NCBI RefSeq assembly: GCF_905220995.1
Contig: NZ_CAJNBJ010000001.1
Span: forward strand, 1,426,001 to 1,490,000
Length of the DNA: 64,000 nucleotides
DNA from: Nitrospira defluvii
GTDB taxonomy: Bacteria; Nitrospirota; Nitrospiria; Nitrospirales; Nitrospiraceae
Reading direction: 5' to 3'
The notes under the pieces were generated by a model. The model searched no databases and was not told the origin of the DNA. It worked only from the letters and a program-made list of their open reading frames with translations. Shown in pieces: positions 44,162-51,676 of this stretch. How positions within the stretch are numbered: position 1 is the stretch's first letter; the number at the start of each line of letters is the position of its first letter. The position numbers and the translations under genes are program-made.

Positions 44162-44719
44162 CTACTCCTCGGGTAGGGAAAGATCGACGATGAGTTCTCC
44201 CTTAGGAGAGAAGAATCCTTGACGATCGATCTGGACGATGCCGTTGCAGTGTTCCTGGAAAAACTCCAGAATCCAGCCATTAAAATCGTAACCGTCTTCC
44301 GTGATATCCGCCTCAATCATGCGCGTGGTGAGAATGAAGCGCGCCCGAGTCACGTGTTCCTGAGCAAGGCTGGCCTCAAGGTCATCGTGGGAGGAGAGGT
44401 CCTCCCGGAACTGCCGCTGTTCCTGTTCGAACAGGTCTTGATACGTGCCGCGATCCCGTACGCAGAACACCTGAATGGGCTTGCGATCGCGCGCATACCC
44501 CAAAATCACCTGAACCCATGCCCAGTCATCCAGCATGGCGTCGCTCATATCAGGAGGAAGGATCGGCAGTTGTCCTCGAGATTTGAGAAACTCGACGAGT
44601 AGCCGCAGAGGAGGGGCATTTTCATTCTTGCAAAAGACCCGTGAATAAATGACCGCCTCCGGCGCGGTGCCTTCCGCCGGTTGGGCTGTTGAGGGAAGTA
44701 TGGGAAGTTCTCTGGCCAT
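44162..44719 (-). CDS. Hypothetical protein upstream of YkgJ
   Basis: 185 aa, soluble, acidic C-terminus. No family recognised. Notable stretches are VIYSRVFCKNENAPPLRLLVEF, GYARDRKPIQVFCVRDRGTYQDLF and ITEDGYDFNGWILEFFQEHCNGIVQIDRQGFFSPKGE. The last reads like a C-terminal fold with Gln/Gly turns. Coupled to the YkgJ gene (five bases). An inverted repeat lies 26 bases upstream of its start. Confidence 0.6.
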   Translation of the reverse strand: MARELPILPSTAQPAEGTAPEAVIYSRVFCKNENAPPLRLLVEFLKSRGQLPILPPDMSDAMLDDWAWVQVILGYARDRKPIQVFCVRDRGTYQDLFEQEQRQFREDLSSHDDLEASLAQEHVTRARFILTTRMIEADITEDGYDFNGWILEFFQEHCNGIVQIDRQGFFSPKGELIVDLSLPEE

Positions 44720-44744
44720 GAAGACGCCTCGTGACGCTGAGTGA

Positions 44745-44771
44745 TACGCTGACTATCGAGTTGTCAGCGTA
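44745..44771. promoter_or_regulatory. Operator-like 9-9-9 inverted repeat
   Basis: TACGCTGAC (44745-44753) and GTCAGCGTA (44763-44771) are perfect 9-base arms around a 9-base centre, 26 bases upstream of the minus-strand gene start at 44719 and about 85 bases behind the HU promoter. No U-run follows, so a protein-binding site is more likely than a terminator. Confidence 0.5.
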
Positions 44772-44855
44772 CTCTACTCTCTGGTCTGTACCACGCGCAA
44801 GGGCGTGCATGGTGCTTCTCGCCAGTCTGGACGCGCGTGCTCCGCATAGCGGCTC

Positions 44856-44884
44856 TTGACAGCCCCCAGGGCTTTGGATACACT
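44856..44884 (+). promoter_or_regulatory. Sigma70-type promoter of the HU gene
   Basis: TTGACA (44856-44861) and TACACT (44879-44884) with a 17-base spacer: a near-consensus match. Transcription would begin about 125 bases before the HU ATG, giving a long 5' leader. Confidence 0.65.
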
Positions 44885-45015
44885 CTCGCCCTGTTTTCGG
44901 ACTGATTCTGCAGACCACGCGCAGATTTCCGGCTCCACCTCTGTACGTACGAGTTTATAGATCGCAGCCCGCACAAGTCAGTTCACTTTCATTCGTTGTT
45001 CAAAGGGAGGAACGC

Positions 45016-45303
45016 ATGGCCAAGTCGATGACGAAATCGCAGATTGCTGACCATCTTGCTGGAAAGGCGGGAATTACGAAGAAGACCGCGGTCCAACTCC
45101 TGGACGATTTTGCCGCGCTTGCCTATCGAGAAGCGAAGAATGCTTTCGTCGTCCCCGGCATCGGAAAGTTGGTCCTTGCCAATCGGAAAGCGCGCATGGG
45201 CCGGAATCCGCAGACCGGTGAGCCCATCAAGATTCCCGCCAAGCGCGTGGTGAAGTTCCGGGTCGCGAAGATGGCCAAAGATTCGATCCTCGGAAAGAAG
45301 TAA
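45016..45303 (+). CDS. HU-family DNA-binding protein
   Basis: 95 aa. The N-terminal helices (MTKSQIADHLAGKAGITKKTAVQLLDD) and the beta-arm segment RKARMGRNPQTGEPIKIPAKRVVKFR, including GRNPQTGE and Pro at the arm tip, identify the HU/IHF family. It binds DNA non-specifically and bends it, as part of the nucleoid. Clean ribosome site (AAGGGAGG) and a strong terminator behind it suggest an abundant monocistronic transcript. Confidence 0.96.
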   Translation: MAKSMTKSQIADHLAGKAGITKKTAVQLLDDFAALAYREAKNAFVVPGIGKLVLANRKARMGRNPQTGEPIKIPAKRVVKFRVAKMAKDSILGKK

Positions 45304-45328
45304 GCAGCCCGTTCCTCTGCCGACTTAC

Positions 45329-45370
45329 GGGCCGGTGCTTTCCGCGGGAAAGCACCGGCCCTGCTTTTCC
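45329..45370 (+). terminator. Rho-independent terminator of the HU gene
   Basis: Perfect 14-bp stem (GGGCCGGTGCTTTC and its complement), a 5-base loop and CTGCTTTTCC. It may also serve the convergent MoaD-like gene ending at 45406. Confidence 0.9.
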
Positions 45371-45405
45371 TACAGGTTTGCCGGTGATCCGGTGGCGCAC
45401 AACCC

Positions 45406-45678
45406 CTAAAACGACGGGGCCAGCCCGCTTCCTCCGGCACCGTCGTGCCCCACAAAACGAACCGCATCTCCATCCTGTACGATCGAATCCTCGCTCGCGA
45501 TCCGCTTGTTGATCGTAACCAAGACCTTTTTTTCACGTAAGAGTTGGAGCATGTGGCGAAGACCACGGCCCTGCCGCTGAATGACCTGGCGGACCGTAAC
45601 CGGAGCAGGCAGTTCGCAGGCCAAGTCCCGCTCCCCATCCGTGGTCTGGAGTTGTCCCATGAGGGTGATGGTAATCAT
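45406..45678 (-). CDS. MoaD/ThiS-like ubiquitin-fold protein with a C-terminal tail
   Basis: 90 aa. The beta-grasp pattern is evident: MITITLMGQLQ, then KKVLVTINKRIASEDSIVQDGDAVRFVG. Sulfur carriers of this group normally end in Gly-Gly; here the chain is HDGAGGSGLAPSF, so seven residues follow the Gly-Gly. ATG 45678 is chosen because it begins the fold; earlier starts add disordered sequence. It may be a sulfur carrier that needs trimming, or a non-carrier relative. No molybdopterin or thiamine genes are adjacent. Confidence 0.68.
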   Translation of the reverse strand: MITITLMGQLQTTDGERDLACELPAPVTVRQVIQRQGRGLRHMLQLLREKKVLVTINKRIASEDSIVQDGDAVRFVGHDGAGGSGLAPSF

Positions 45679-45748
45679 GCGTTGTGAATCCTCCGTCGAC
45701 GATGTATCACGCAGTGTTGAGGGGAGCATTCCGTAGAGTTTTGCAAAA

Positions 45749-45778
45749 TTGACTCGCTTTGGCAGCCGCGTCTAATAT
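45749..45778 (+). promoter_or_regulatory. Strong promoter immediately before the next gene
   Basis: TTGACT (45749-45754), an 18-base spacer and TAATAT (45773-45778). The ATG is at 45786, so transcription would begin at or next to it. Confidence 0.55.
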
Positions 45779-45785
45779 TACCACT

Positions 45786-46187
45786 ATGCAATCCCTGAAT
45801 ATCCAGCGTCCCGGGATGCCGGATCTCCAATTCGTGCTCGTCGTGTCCGCACTATGCACCTCCGGGTTGGAGACGCTGAACGTACCGGAAGAGCTCCGCC
45901 GGAGAGTCTTTGATGCCTGCTGGGCCTTGGTCAACACCGATCCTCCCCCCGTCACTCAGGCGGAGCGAGTGTTGGACCTTCGGTTTGGTACGGAGTTGAC
46001 GCTGGATGCGCTTGTGGCGACGATTCGCCAACTCTTTTCGGAAGCGGGAATTGCAACGTTGACATGGGATCATGCGCCCAGCGACCCCACACGTCCCAGC
46101 AGCCCGGCTGCAGAACCACTCATTGACCGGTTGCACAAATTGTATCCGGATCCGCCTCCGAGCTCAGATCCTTCCAACCATAACTGA
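45786..46187 (+). CDS. Hypothetical protein, possibly leaderless mRNA
   Basis: 133 aa, soluble, helical, no recognised domain. Starts MQSLNIQRPGMPDLQFVLVV and ends in a Pro/Ser-rich tail. ATG 45786 lies only seven bases after a good -10 element and has no purine-rich ribosome site, which suggests a leaderless transcript. A TTG start at 45759 would fall inside the promoter and is unlikely. Confidence 0.6.
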   Translation: MQSLNIQRPGMPDLQFVLVVSALCTSGLETLNVPEELRRRVFDACWALVNTDPPPVTQAERVLDLRFGTELTLDALVATIRQLFSEAGIATLTWDHAPSDPTRPSSPAAEPLIDRLHKLYPDPPPSSDPSNHN

Positions 46188-46303
46188 CCATCTGTTGAAC
46201 ATCTGAGAGTCTTGATCAGGATGTTCACCACGATTGCCGCTGAGCGGTTTCCTTCCCAGAGCCATGGTCCGTGCGGCGGTCGCCGAATTTTTCTTCGATC
46301 GAG

Positions 46304-46332
46304 TTTTCACGTTGGACGAGATCAGGTATGAT
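46304..46332 (+). promoter_or_regulatory. Possible promoter of rfbC
   Basis: TTTTCA (46304-46309) and TATGAT (46327-46332) with a 17-base spacer, 28 bases before the GGAGG site and ATG of rfbC. The -35 is weak. Confidence 0.4.
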
Positions 46333-46360
46333 GGCTACTGGCTCTGATTCCGGAGGTGTC

Positions 46361-46918
46361 ATGCGGATTCTGCCGACGCCGCTTAGCGGTCTGTTTCAAA
46401 TCGAGCCCGATGTCTTTGGAGATGCTCGGGGGAAGTTCGTCGAGATTTTTCGTGAGTCGCGCTATGACGCGGCGGCGATCGAGAAGCCTTTCGTGCAAGA
46501 CAATTTTTCCTGGTCCGTGCGTGGCACGTTGCGGGGGCTCCATTATCAGCTCGGGCGTCCCCAGGGCAAGCTTGTCACAGTCGTGAAAGGCTCGGTCTAC
46601 GATGTGGCGGTGGATATCCGGCAGGGATCGCCGACCTTCGGGCAATGGTATGGGGTGGAATTGTCGGATACGACGATGCGGCAACTCTACATTCCGCCCG
46701 GGTTCGCCCACGGGTTTTGCGTACTCAGTGAAGAGGCCGGGTTCCTGTATAAGTGTACCGATGTGTATTCCCCGGCCGATGAGCGGGGCATTCTGTGGAA
46801 TGATCCGGAACTGGCCATTTCCTGGCCCATCACCACGCCGCTGCTTTCGGCAAAAGATCAGGCGTACAAGTGCCTCGCCGATATGATGACGGAATTGCCA
46901 CGCTACTCCGGTCGGTAG
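46361..46918 (+). CDS. rfbC: dTDP-4-dehydrorhamnose 3,5-epimerase (RfbC)
   Basis: 185 aa. Conserved RfbC segments: LPTPLSGLFQIEPDVFGDARG, FVQDNFSWSVRGTLRGLHYQ (with the catalytic His in LHYQ) and LYIPPGFAHGFCVLSE. It converts dTDP-4-keto-6-deoxyglucose to the 4-keto-rhamnose intermediate in dTDP-rhamnose synthesis in the cytosol. ATG 46361 has GGAGG at 46352-46356. The other rml genes are not nearby; an orphan copy is common. Confidence 0.93.
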   Translation: MRILPTPLSGLFQIEPDVFGDARGKFVEIFRESRYDAAAIEKPFVQDNFSWSVRGTLRGLHYQLGRPQGKLVTVVKGSVYDVAVDIRQGSPTFGQWYGVELSDTTMRQLYIPPGFAHGFCVLSEEAGFLYKCTDVYSPADERGILWNDPELAISWPITTPLLSAKDQAYKCLADMMTELPRYSGR

Positions 46919-47126
46919 CCTGAACAGCGTTTTTTGCCGGACCGACTTTTTCACAACTCTCCGTCGTGCGAGCTCTCGACCCTCGATCCGAGGGAGTGGT
47001 TCCTTCACCCGTGCTTGGTTCACTCCAGGCGACGCTCCTCCTGGCACTTCCGGGGCGAGCGCGCGTCTTGCCGTGCGATAGAGCATCATGCTATGTAGGA
47101 ATCATTCCTGTCTAGGTATCAATGCC

Positions 47127-47579
47127 ATGACGCTGCATCCGCAGGAAATCGAGGCCCGCTTTCGTCGACACGCAGTTCGTGTGACGCGTCAGCGAGCGGC
47201 CATCTATGCCGCGTTGGTCGAGACTGGTAGCCATCCCACTGCCGACGATCTGTACCGGATGGTGACGCGGCAGCATCCGGCGATGTCGCGGAATACGGTC
47301 TATTACACCCTGGGGGTGTTGCGGAAAGCCGGATTGGTGCAGGAAGTCAACGTCGGGCACGAGGTGGCGCGGTTTGACGGCAACGTCACGATGCATCACC
47401 ACCTTATCTGTGTGCAGTGCGGTCGGATTGAGGACGTGATGGACCAGGAGCTGGATCAAGTGAAAATCTCAAACCGGCGGGCCAAGGGATTTCACGTTCT
47501 CGGACATCGCGTTGAGTTTCACGGCTATTGTGCGAGTTGTCGAGAGGGCAGGCGGGATGCGTCACCGTCGCAGGGATAA
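47127..47579 (+). CDS. Fur-family transcription regulator (PerR-like)
   Basis: 150 aa. A winged helix with RVTRQRAAIYAALVETGSHPTADDLY and SRNTVYYTLGVLRKAGLV, then HHHLICVQCGRIEDV with a CXXC zinc site and a second CASC near the C-terminus. The rubrerythrin and Fe-S genes that follow make a peroxide-responsive PerR role likely rather than iron-responsive Fur, but the metal-site residues alone do not prove it. ATG 47127 is chosen over the ATG at 47088 because the family domain starts there. Confidence 0.82.
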   Translation: MTLHPQEIEARFRRHAVRVTRQRAAIYAALVETGSHPTADDLYRMVTRQHPAMSRNTVYYTLGVLRKAGLVQEVNVGHEVARFDGNVTMHHHLICVQCGRIEDVMDQELDQVKISNRRAKGFHVLGHRVEFHGYCASCREGRRDASPSQG

Positions 47580-47614
47580 GTAGCAACAGCATCCATTCAT
47601 GTAAGGAGGGCAGC

Positions 47615-48043
47615 ATGGGAAACAGTTTGAAGGGCACCAAGAGTCATGAAAATCTCAAGCACGCGTTTGCCGGTGAATCGCAAGCCAACCGGCGATATCT
47701 GTATTTTGCGCGCCGCGCCGATATTGAGGGATACCCCGACGTCGGTGGATTGTTCCGCGACACGTCCGAGGCGGAAACAGGCCATGCCTTCGGACATTTG
47801 GACTTTCTGAAGGAAGTCGGTGATCCCGCGACCGGTGTGCCGATCGGGAATACCGAGGCCAATTTGAAGTCTGCCATTGAAGGCGAAACATACGAGTATA
47901 CGCAGATGTATCCGGGCATGGCCAAGACGGCGCGTGATGAAGGCTTTTCCGAATTGGCCGAGTGGTTTGAGACGTTGGCCAAAGCCGAGCGGTCCCACGC
48001 CAACCGGTTTACCAAGGGCCTTGATAGCTTGAAGCAGCAATAA
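47615..48043 (+). CDS. Rubrerythrin-like diiron protein
   Basis: 142 aa. Two ferritin-like halves with Glu and His ligands: [28 protein letters not shown] with ETGHAFGHL, then [24 protein letters not shown] with AERSHANRF. It lacks the C-terminal rubredoxin domain of classical rubrerythrin, as in erythrin-type proteins. It reduces H2O2 in the cytosol. Strong AAGGAGGG site. It lies 35 bases after the Fur-family gene and before the Fe-S protein gene. Confidence 0.93.
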   Translation: MGNSLKGTKSHENLKHAFAGESQANRRYLYFARRADIEGYPDVGGLFRDTSEAETGHAFGHLDFLKEVGDPATGVPIGNTEANLKSAIEGETYEYTQMYPGMAKTARDEGFSELAEWFETLAKAERSHANRFTKGLDSLKQQ

Positions 48044-48151
48044 CCTCCCTCCAATGTCGGCCATGGGCGTGTCTGGGGCAGGATGGGGGGTGCGGGATAC
48101 CACCGGCCGCGCATCCTGCCTCGGTCGACTCAGGGACAAGGATTTCCGTCC

Positions 48152-49453
48152 GTGAAAGAACTTCGCCTGCTCCAACCCATCGATCCGTCGACGCTCGAAC
48201 AAGAAACGCTGCGAATTTACGATGTGTGCGATGGCTGTCGTCGCTGCTTTAATCTTTGTCCATCCTTCAATACGTTGCTGGATCGGATCGATGAGTACGA
48301 AAGCGATGTGGCGAGGTTGACCCCCGCGGATCATCACCGCGTCGTCGATGAGTGTTACTACTGCAAACTGTGCTTCAACCATTGCCCTTACACGCCGCCG
48401 CATCAATATGGGATCGACTTTCCGCTCTTGATGGCAGTGTGGAAAAAACGGTTGGCAGCGGAACGAGGCACCAGGTGGCGAGACTGGTTTCTGACGAGGA
48501 CCGACTTGCTGGGGCGACTGAACAGCGCGTTTGCGCCGTTGGTCAATTGGGGGCTTGCGCAGGGGTGGGTGCGCGGGCTCATGCAGTCTCTTCTGGGAGT
48601 GCACCGTGAGCGCCAGGTATTGCACTATCAGCGTGAGACATTTGTGCGGTGGTGGGGGCAGTGGGTGAGAAGCCGCAAGCCGGCGACGGGAAAGAAGGCG
48701 GCGTTATTTGCCGGCTGTTTGGTCAACTATCAGGCTACCGATGTCGGTAAGGCGACCGTGCAGGTCCTCGAAAAAAACAATGTCCATGTGGAGTTGCCGG
48801 ACCAGTCGTGCTGTGGGATGCCGACGTTTGATATCGGGGATACGGCGGCGATGGTTGCGGCGGCGGAACGAACGGTCGCGTCCCTGAAGCCGTGGATCGA
48901 CCAGGGCTACGATGTTGTGGTCCCTACCCCCAGTTGTAGCCTGATGATCAAGCGTGAATATGCCAGTCTTCTGAAGGGAGACGCCGCCCAGCGCGTCGCA
49001 AATCAGACATACGACATCTGCGAATACCTTATGAAGCTTAAGCGCGAGGGGGGACTTTCGACGGACTTCACCAGGAATCCAGGCCGGATTGCCTATCAGA
49101 TGCCCTGTCACTTACGAGACCAAAACATCGGCTTCAAATCCAAAGAATTGATGGAGTGCGCCGGGGCGAAGGTCGAGCTGATAGAGAAATGTTCCGGCCA
49201 TGATGGATCTTGGTCGGCCAAGACGGAATTTTTCCCGCTGTCGATGAAAATCGCACAGAAGGTGGTCCGTCTGGTGGAGCAGGTCCCGGCAGACCTGGTT
49301 GCGTCCGATTGTCCGCTGGCGGGTCTGCAATTGGACCAAGCCGGGGCGGCCGCCCATGTCGGAGGAAGGTCCACACGGCATCCCGTTCAGATTGTCCGTG
49401 ATGCCTATGGGTTGCCGAGTGATCCGCCGGCTTCTTCGGTTGGGCACAGATAA
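48152..49453 (+). CDS. HdrD/GlpC-like Fe-S oxidoreductase
   Basis: 433 aa from a GTG at 48152 (a longer frame upstream lacks family sequence). Two [4Fe-4S] ferredoxin motifs: C26DGCRRCFNLCP and C68YYCKLCFNHCP. Two CCG-type domains follow, with CGMP at DQSCCGMPTFD and CHLRDQNIG plus CPLAGLQLDQ. This is the heterodisulfide reductase D/glycolate oxidase iron-sulfur (GlpC) family; it probably passes electrons to or from a partner. The neighbouring rubrerythrin and DUF3501 genes suggest it may supply electrons to a peroxide-scavenging system. Confidence 0.85.
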   Translation: MKELRLLQPIDPSTLEQETLRIYDVCDGCRRCFNLCPSFNTLLDRIDEYESDVARLTPADHHRVVDECYYCKLCFNHCPYTPPHQYGIDFPLLMAVWKKRLAAERGTRWRDWFLTRTDLLGRLNSAFAPLVNWGLAQGWVRGLMQSLLGVHRERQVLHYQRETFVRWWGQWVRSRKPATGKKAALFAGCLVNYQATDVGKATVQVLEKNNVHVELPDQSCCGMPTFDIGDTAAMVAAAERTVASLKPWIDQGYDVVVPTPSCSLMIKREYASLLKGDAAQRVANQTYDICEYLMKLKREGGLSTDFTRNPGRIAYQMPCHLRDQNIGFKSKELMECAGAKVELIEKCSGHDGSWSAKTEFFPLSMKIAQKVVRLVEQVPADLVASDCPLAGLQLDQAGAAAHVGGRSTRHPVQIVRDAYGLPSDPPASSVGHR

Positions 49454-49477
49454 GAGAGGGAGCGTGCGAGGAACGTC

Positions 49478-50065
49478 ATGATGCAACCGCTGACGCAGGC
49501 TGATGTAGTGGGTTCGGACGAGTACGAACGACAGCGTGAGCCGTATCGGCAGAGCATTATTGAGCTCAAGCGTCGCCGGCGGATCTCTGTGGGTGATAAA
49601 CTCACTCTCGTCTTCGAGAATCGCGAGACCTTATGGTTCCAAGTTCAAGAAATGATCCGGGTGGAACGTATCGTGGATCCGCAGAAGATCCAGGAGGAGT
49701 TGGATGTCTATAACGCCCTGTTGCCTGCTCCCGGTGAGTTGAGCGCGACGCTCTTGATCGAACTGACGGATTCGAACACGATGAAGCAGTGGCTCGATCT
49801 TTTTATGGGGCTCGATCATGGCGAGAAGGTCGAGTTGCGAGCTGGGAGCGAAGTGATCTACGGGGAATTCGAAGGCGGGCATAGCCATGAGACAAAAATC
49901 AGCGCGGTGCATTTTGTGCGATTCCGTCCGACTTCCGCTATGGTTGCCACCCTGGCCGACCCAGCCGCACGCGTAGCTCTGTCCGTTCATCATCCCGGCT
50001 ACGATGCCGAAGTCGAGGTCCCATGGATCATGCGTCAGGAGTGGTTGGCTGACATGCAGGCATGA
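49478..50065 (+). CDS. DUF3501-family protein
   Basis: 195 aa. The start (LTQADVVGSDEYERQREPYRQSIIELKRRRRISVGDKL) followed by LVFENRETLWFQVQEMIRVERI fits the DUF3501 family. Soluble, no known activity. In other genomes I recall this family adjoining rubrerythrin and the HdrD-like protein, and the same order is seen here, with a 24-base gap. The conserved clustering is the best clue that it belongs to the same oxidative-stress unit. Confidence 0.8.
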   Translation: MMQPLTQADVVGSDEYERQREPYRQSIIELKRRRRISVGDKLTLVFENRETLWFQVQEMIRVERIVDPQKIQEELDVYNALLPAPGELSATLLIELTDSNTMKQWLDLFMGLDHGEKVELRAGSEVIYGEFEGGHSHETKISAVHFVRFRPTSAMVATLADPAARVALSVHHPGYDAEVEVPWIMRQEWLADMQA

Positions 50066-50149
50066 GTGTCGAGTTTTAATTGTCAGTTTTAAGTCAGGAT
50101 TCATTTATAATCACCGCATTCACCAATCACAACTTAGAACTACGGTGCT

Positions 50150-50902
50150 ATGGCCTCGGTACTCCTCAATAAACGCATAGAGTTTTGTGCCTCTCACCGT
50201 TATCACAAACCCGAGTGGGATGCGGCGAAGAACCGGGCGACGTTCGGTGCCTGTAACAACGATCCGGGGCATGGCCATAACTATATGCTGGAAGTGACCG
50301 TGGCGGGTGAAGTTGATTCACGAACCGGTATGGTCGTGAATTTGTTTGATCTGAAGGTCGTGTTGTTGCAGGTGCTGGAAGAGTTTGATCACAAACATCT
50401 CAACCTCGACCTACCCTATTTCAAGGAACAGATTCCGACTTCTGAAAACATCGCGCGTGTACTCTGGGACAAACTCAATGCCCAGCGGGACATCGGCACG
50501 CTGCAACGGTTGTCTCTCTATGAGGACGAGGATTTGTGCGCAGATCTCACAGCGGAAGCCGGTCTGGATGTGGCGTCGGTCACCAGGCGCTATTCATTTA
50601 CTGCCGTCCATGAAGGCCACCGCGGACACACCTGGGATATGTTTGTGTCGGTGCACGGGCCGATCGACCGGGAGACCGGGATGGTGACCGATATTGTCGC
50701 GCTGGATCGTTTGGTCCATGACCGAGTCCTCGTGCCATTCGAAGGCCGCGATCTCCGTATTGCGCTCGCGACGCCATCCGTCACGGGAGAATATCTGGCC
50801 AAAGCCGTGTGGGATCGAATCGTCTCGGCGGTGCCGGCAGGGCGACTAGAGCTCGTCAAGCTGGTCCAAACTCGCGACCTCTCCTACGAATACTGCGGGT
50901 GA
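50150..50902 (+). CDS. Tandem 6-pyruvoyltetrahydropterin synthase-like protein
   Basis: 250 aa containing two 6-PTPS/QueD-type domains. Domain 1 (1-128) has the zinc His16 (CASHRY), the catalytic-type Cys35 and PGHGHNY (His41, His43). Domain 2 (about 145-250) has TAVHEGH and RGHTWD (His154, His160), but the His equivalent of 41 is Arg158 and there is no Cys loop, so it looks partly degenerate. Ordinary QueD is about 120-150 aa. It may make 6-carboxytetrahydropterin for queuosine, or another pterin. No queC/queE are near. Confidence 0.8.
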   Translation: MASVLLNKRIEFCASHRYHKPEWDAAKNRATFGACNNDPGHGHNYMLEVTVAGEVDSRTGMVVNLFDLKVVLLQVLEEFDHKHLNLDLPYFKEQIPTSENIARVLWDKLNAQRDIGTLQRLSLYEDEDLCADLTAEAGLDVASVTRRYSFTAVHEGHRGHTWDMFVSVHGPIDRETGMVTDIVALDRLVHDRVLVPFEGRDLRIALATPSVTGEYLAKAVWDRIVSAVPAGRLELVKLVQTRDLSYEYCG

Positions 50903-51080
50903 GCCGCAGCAACTGGCAGGTCTGTTCTCTGGCAGGCCTCTGATCTTCCGTCATTACCCCATCCCTCTTCATCCCGTCCCGTTTCTGATCAGCCAGGTAG
51001 TCGCTTCACATTATGCGACTGGATCTTGCCAGGGTACTCGACCGGCTGACAGTGAGCCTATCGAGGGGATCGTGAGGATC

Positions 51081-51410
51081 TTACCCGCGGACTAGGACGT
51101 AGGCGAATGTCGCCAGAGAAAGCAGTGCAATCGCGACCAGGAGGCTCCGAGCCACAGAGAGCGATCGTTGTGTTGTGCGCAAGGCCGCCTGGAGCCCCTC
51201 GATGGTGTTGGCTTGAACCGCGATGGTGCGTTGATGGGCATCGATCTGTTCCTGAAGTGCGGCGACGATCGGGTCGACAGTGGTCGGCGGCTCGGCGGGA
51301 ACTGGTGTGCGAAGCCGGCCGATGGTCTTGAATAACTCAGGGGCGTTGTCCACGACCACGGGCAACAACTTTTTGGCAACCTGCAGCGCGGCGATCCAGG
51401 GAATGTTCAT
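51081..51410 (-). CDS. Small coiled-coil protein with C-terminal membrane helix
   Basis: 109 aa. The N-terminus is amphipathic (MNIPWIAALQVAKKLLPVVV), the middle is a predicted coiled coil (ALQEQIDAHQRTIAVQANTI) and the C-terminus a membrane helix (SLLVAIALLSLATFAYVLV). No family recognised. It is divergent from the ZorA-like gene 267 bases away. Function unknown. Confidence 0.6.
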   Translation of the reverse strand: MNIPWIAALQVAKKLLPVVVDNAPELFKTIGRLRTPVPAEPPTTVDPIVAALQEQIDAHQRTIAVQANTIEGLQAALRTTQRSLSVARSLLVAIALLSLATFAYVLVRG

Positions 51411-51676
51411 GCTGACCTATCCGAACCATTGTTCACACATGCTTCTGCCTATTCATGACACAGGGGGGATGCCCAAATCCACTTGCCTGGAGGCGGAAAA
51501 AAGCTCCGTCTCAGGCCGGCAGTTCTTGCCGGGTGACCTTGTTCTTCCCATGGCACACTCTTTCAACTGACTGAAATGTGGCCAGTTCCATGAGGTGGTG
51601 CCTCTGGCTCGATTGTTGAAAAGACTGATTCCCGGTGTGATCGCATGCTTGGGTCTTTTCTGGAGGAACGGGCGTC

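Noticed and set aside
50080-50111. Promoter-like TTGTCA...TATAAT before the double QueD gene
   Set aside because: The spacer is 20 bases, too long for a normal sigma70 promoter; TATAAT alone is not enough.
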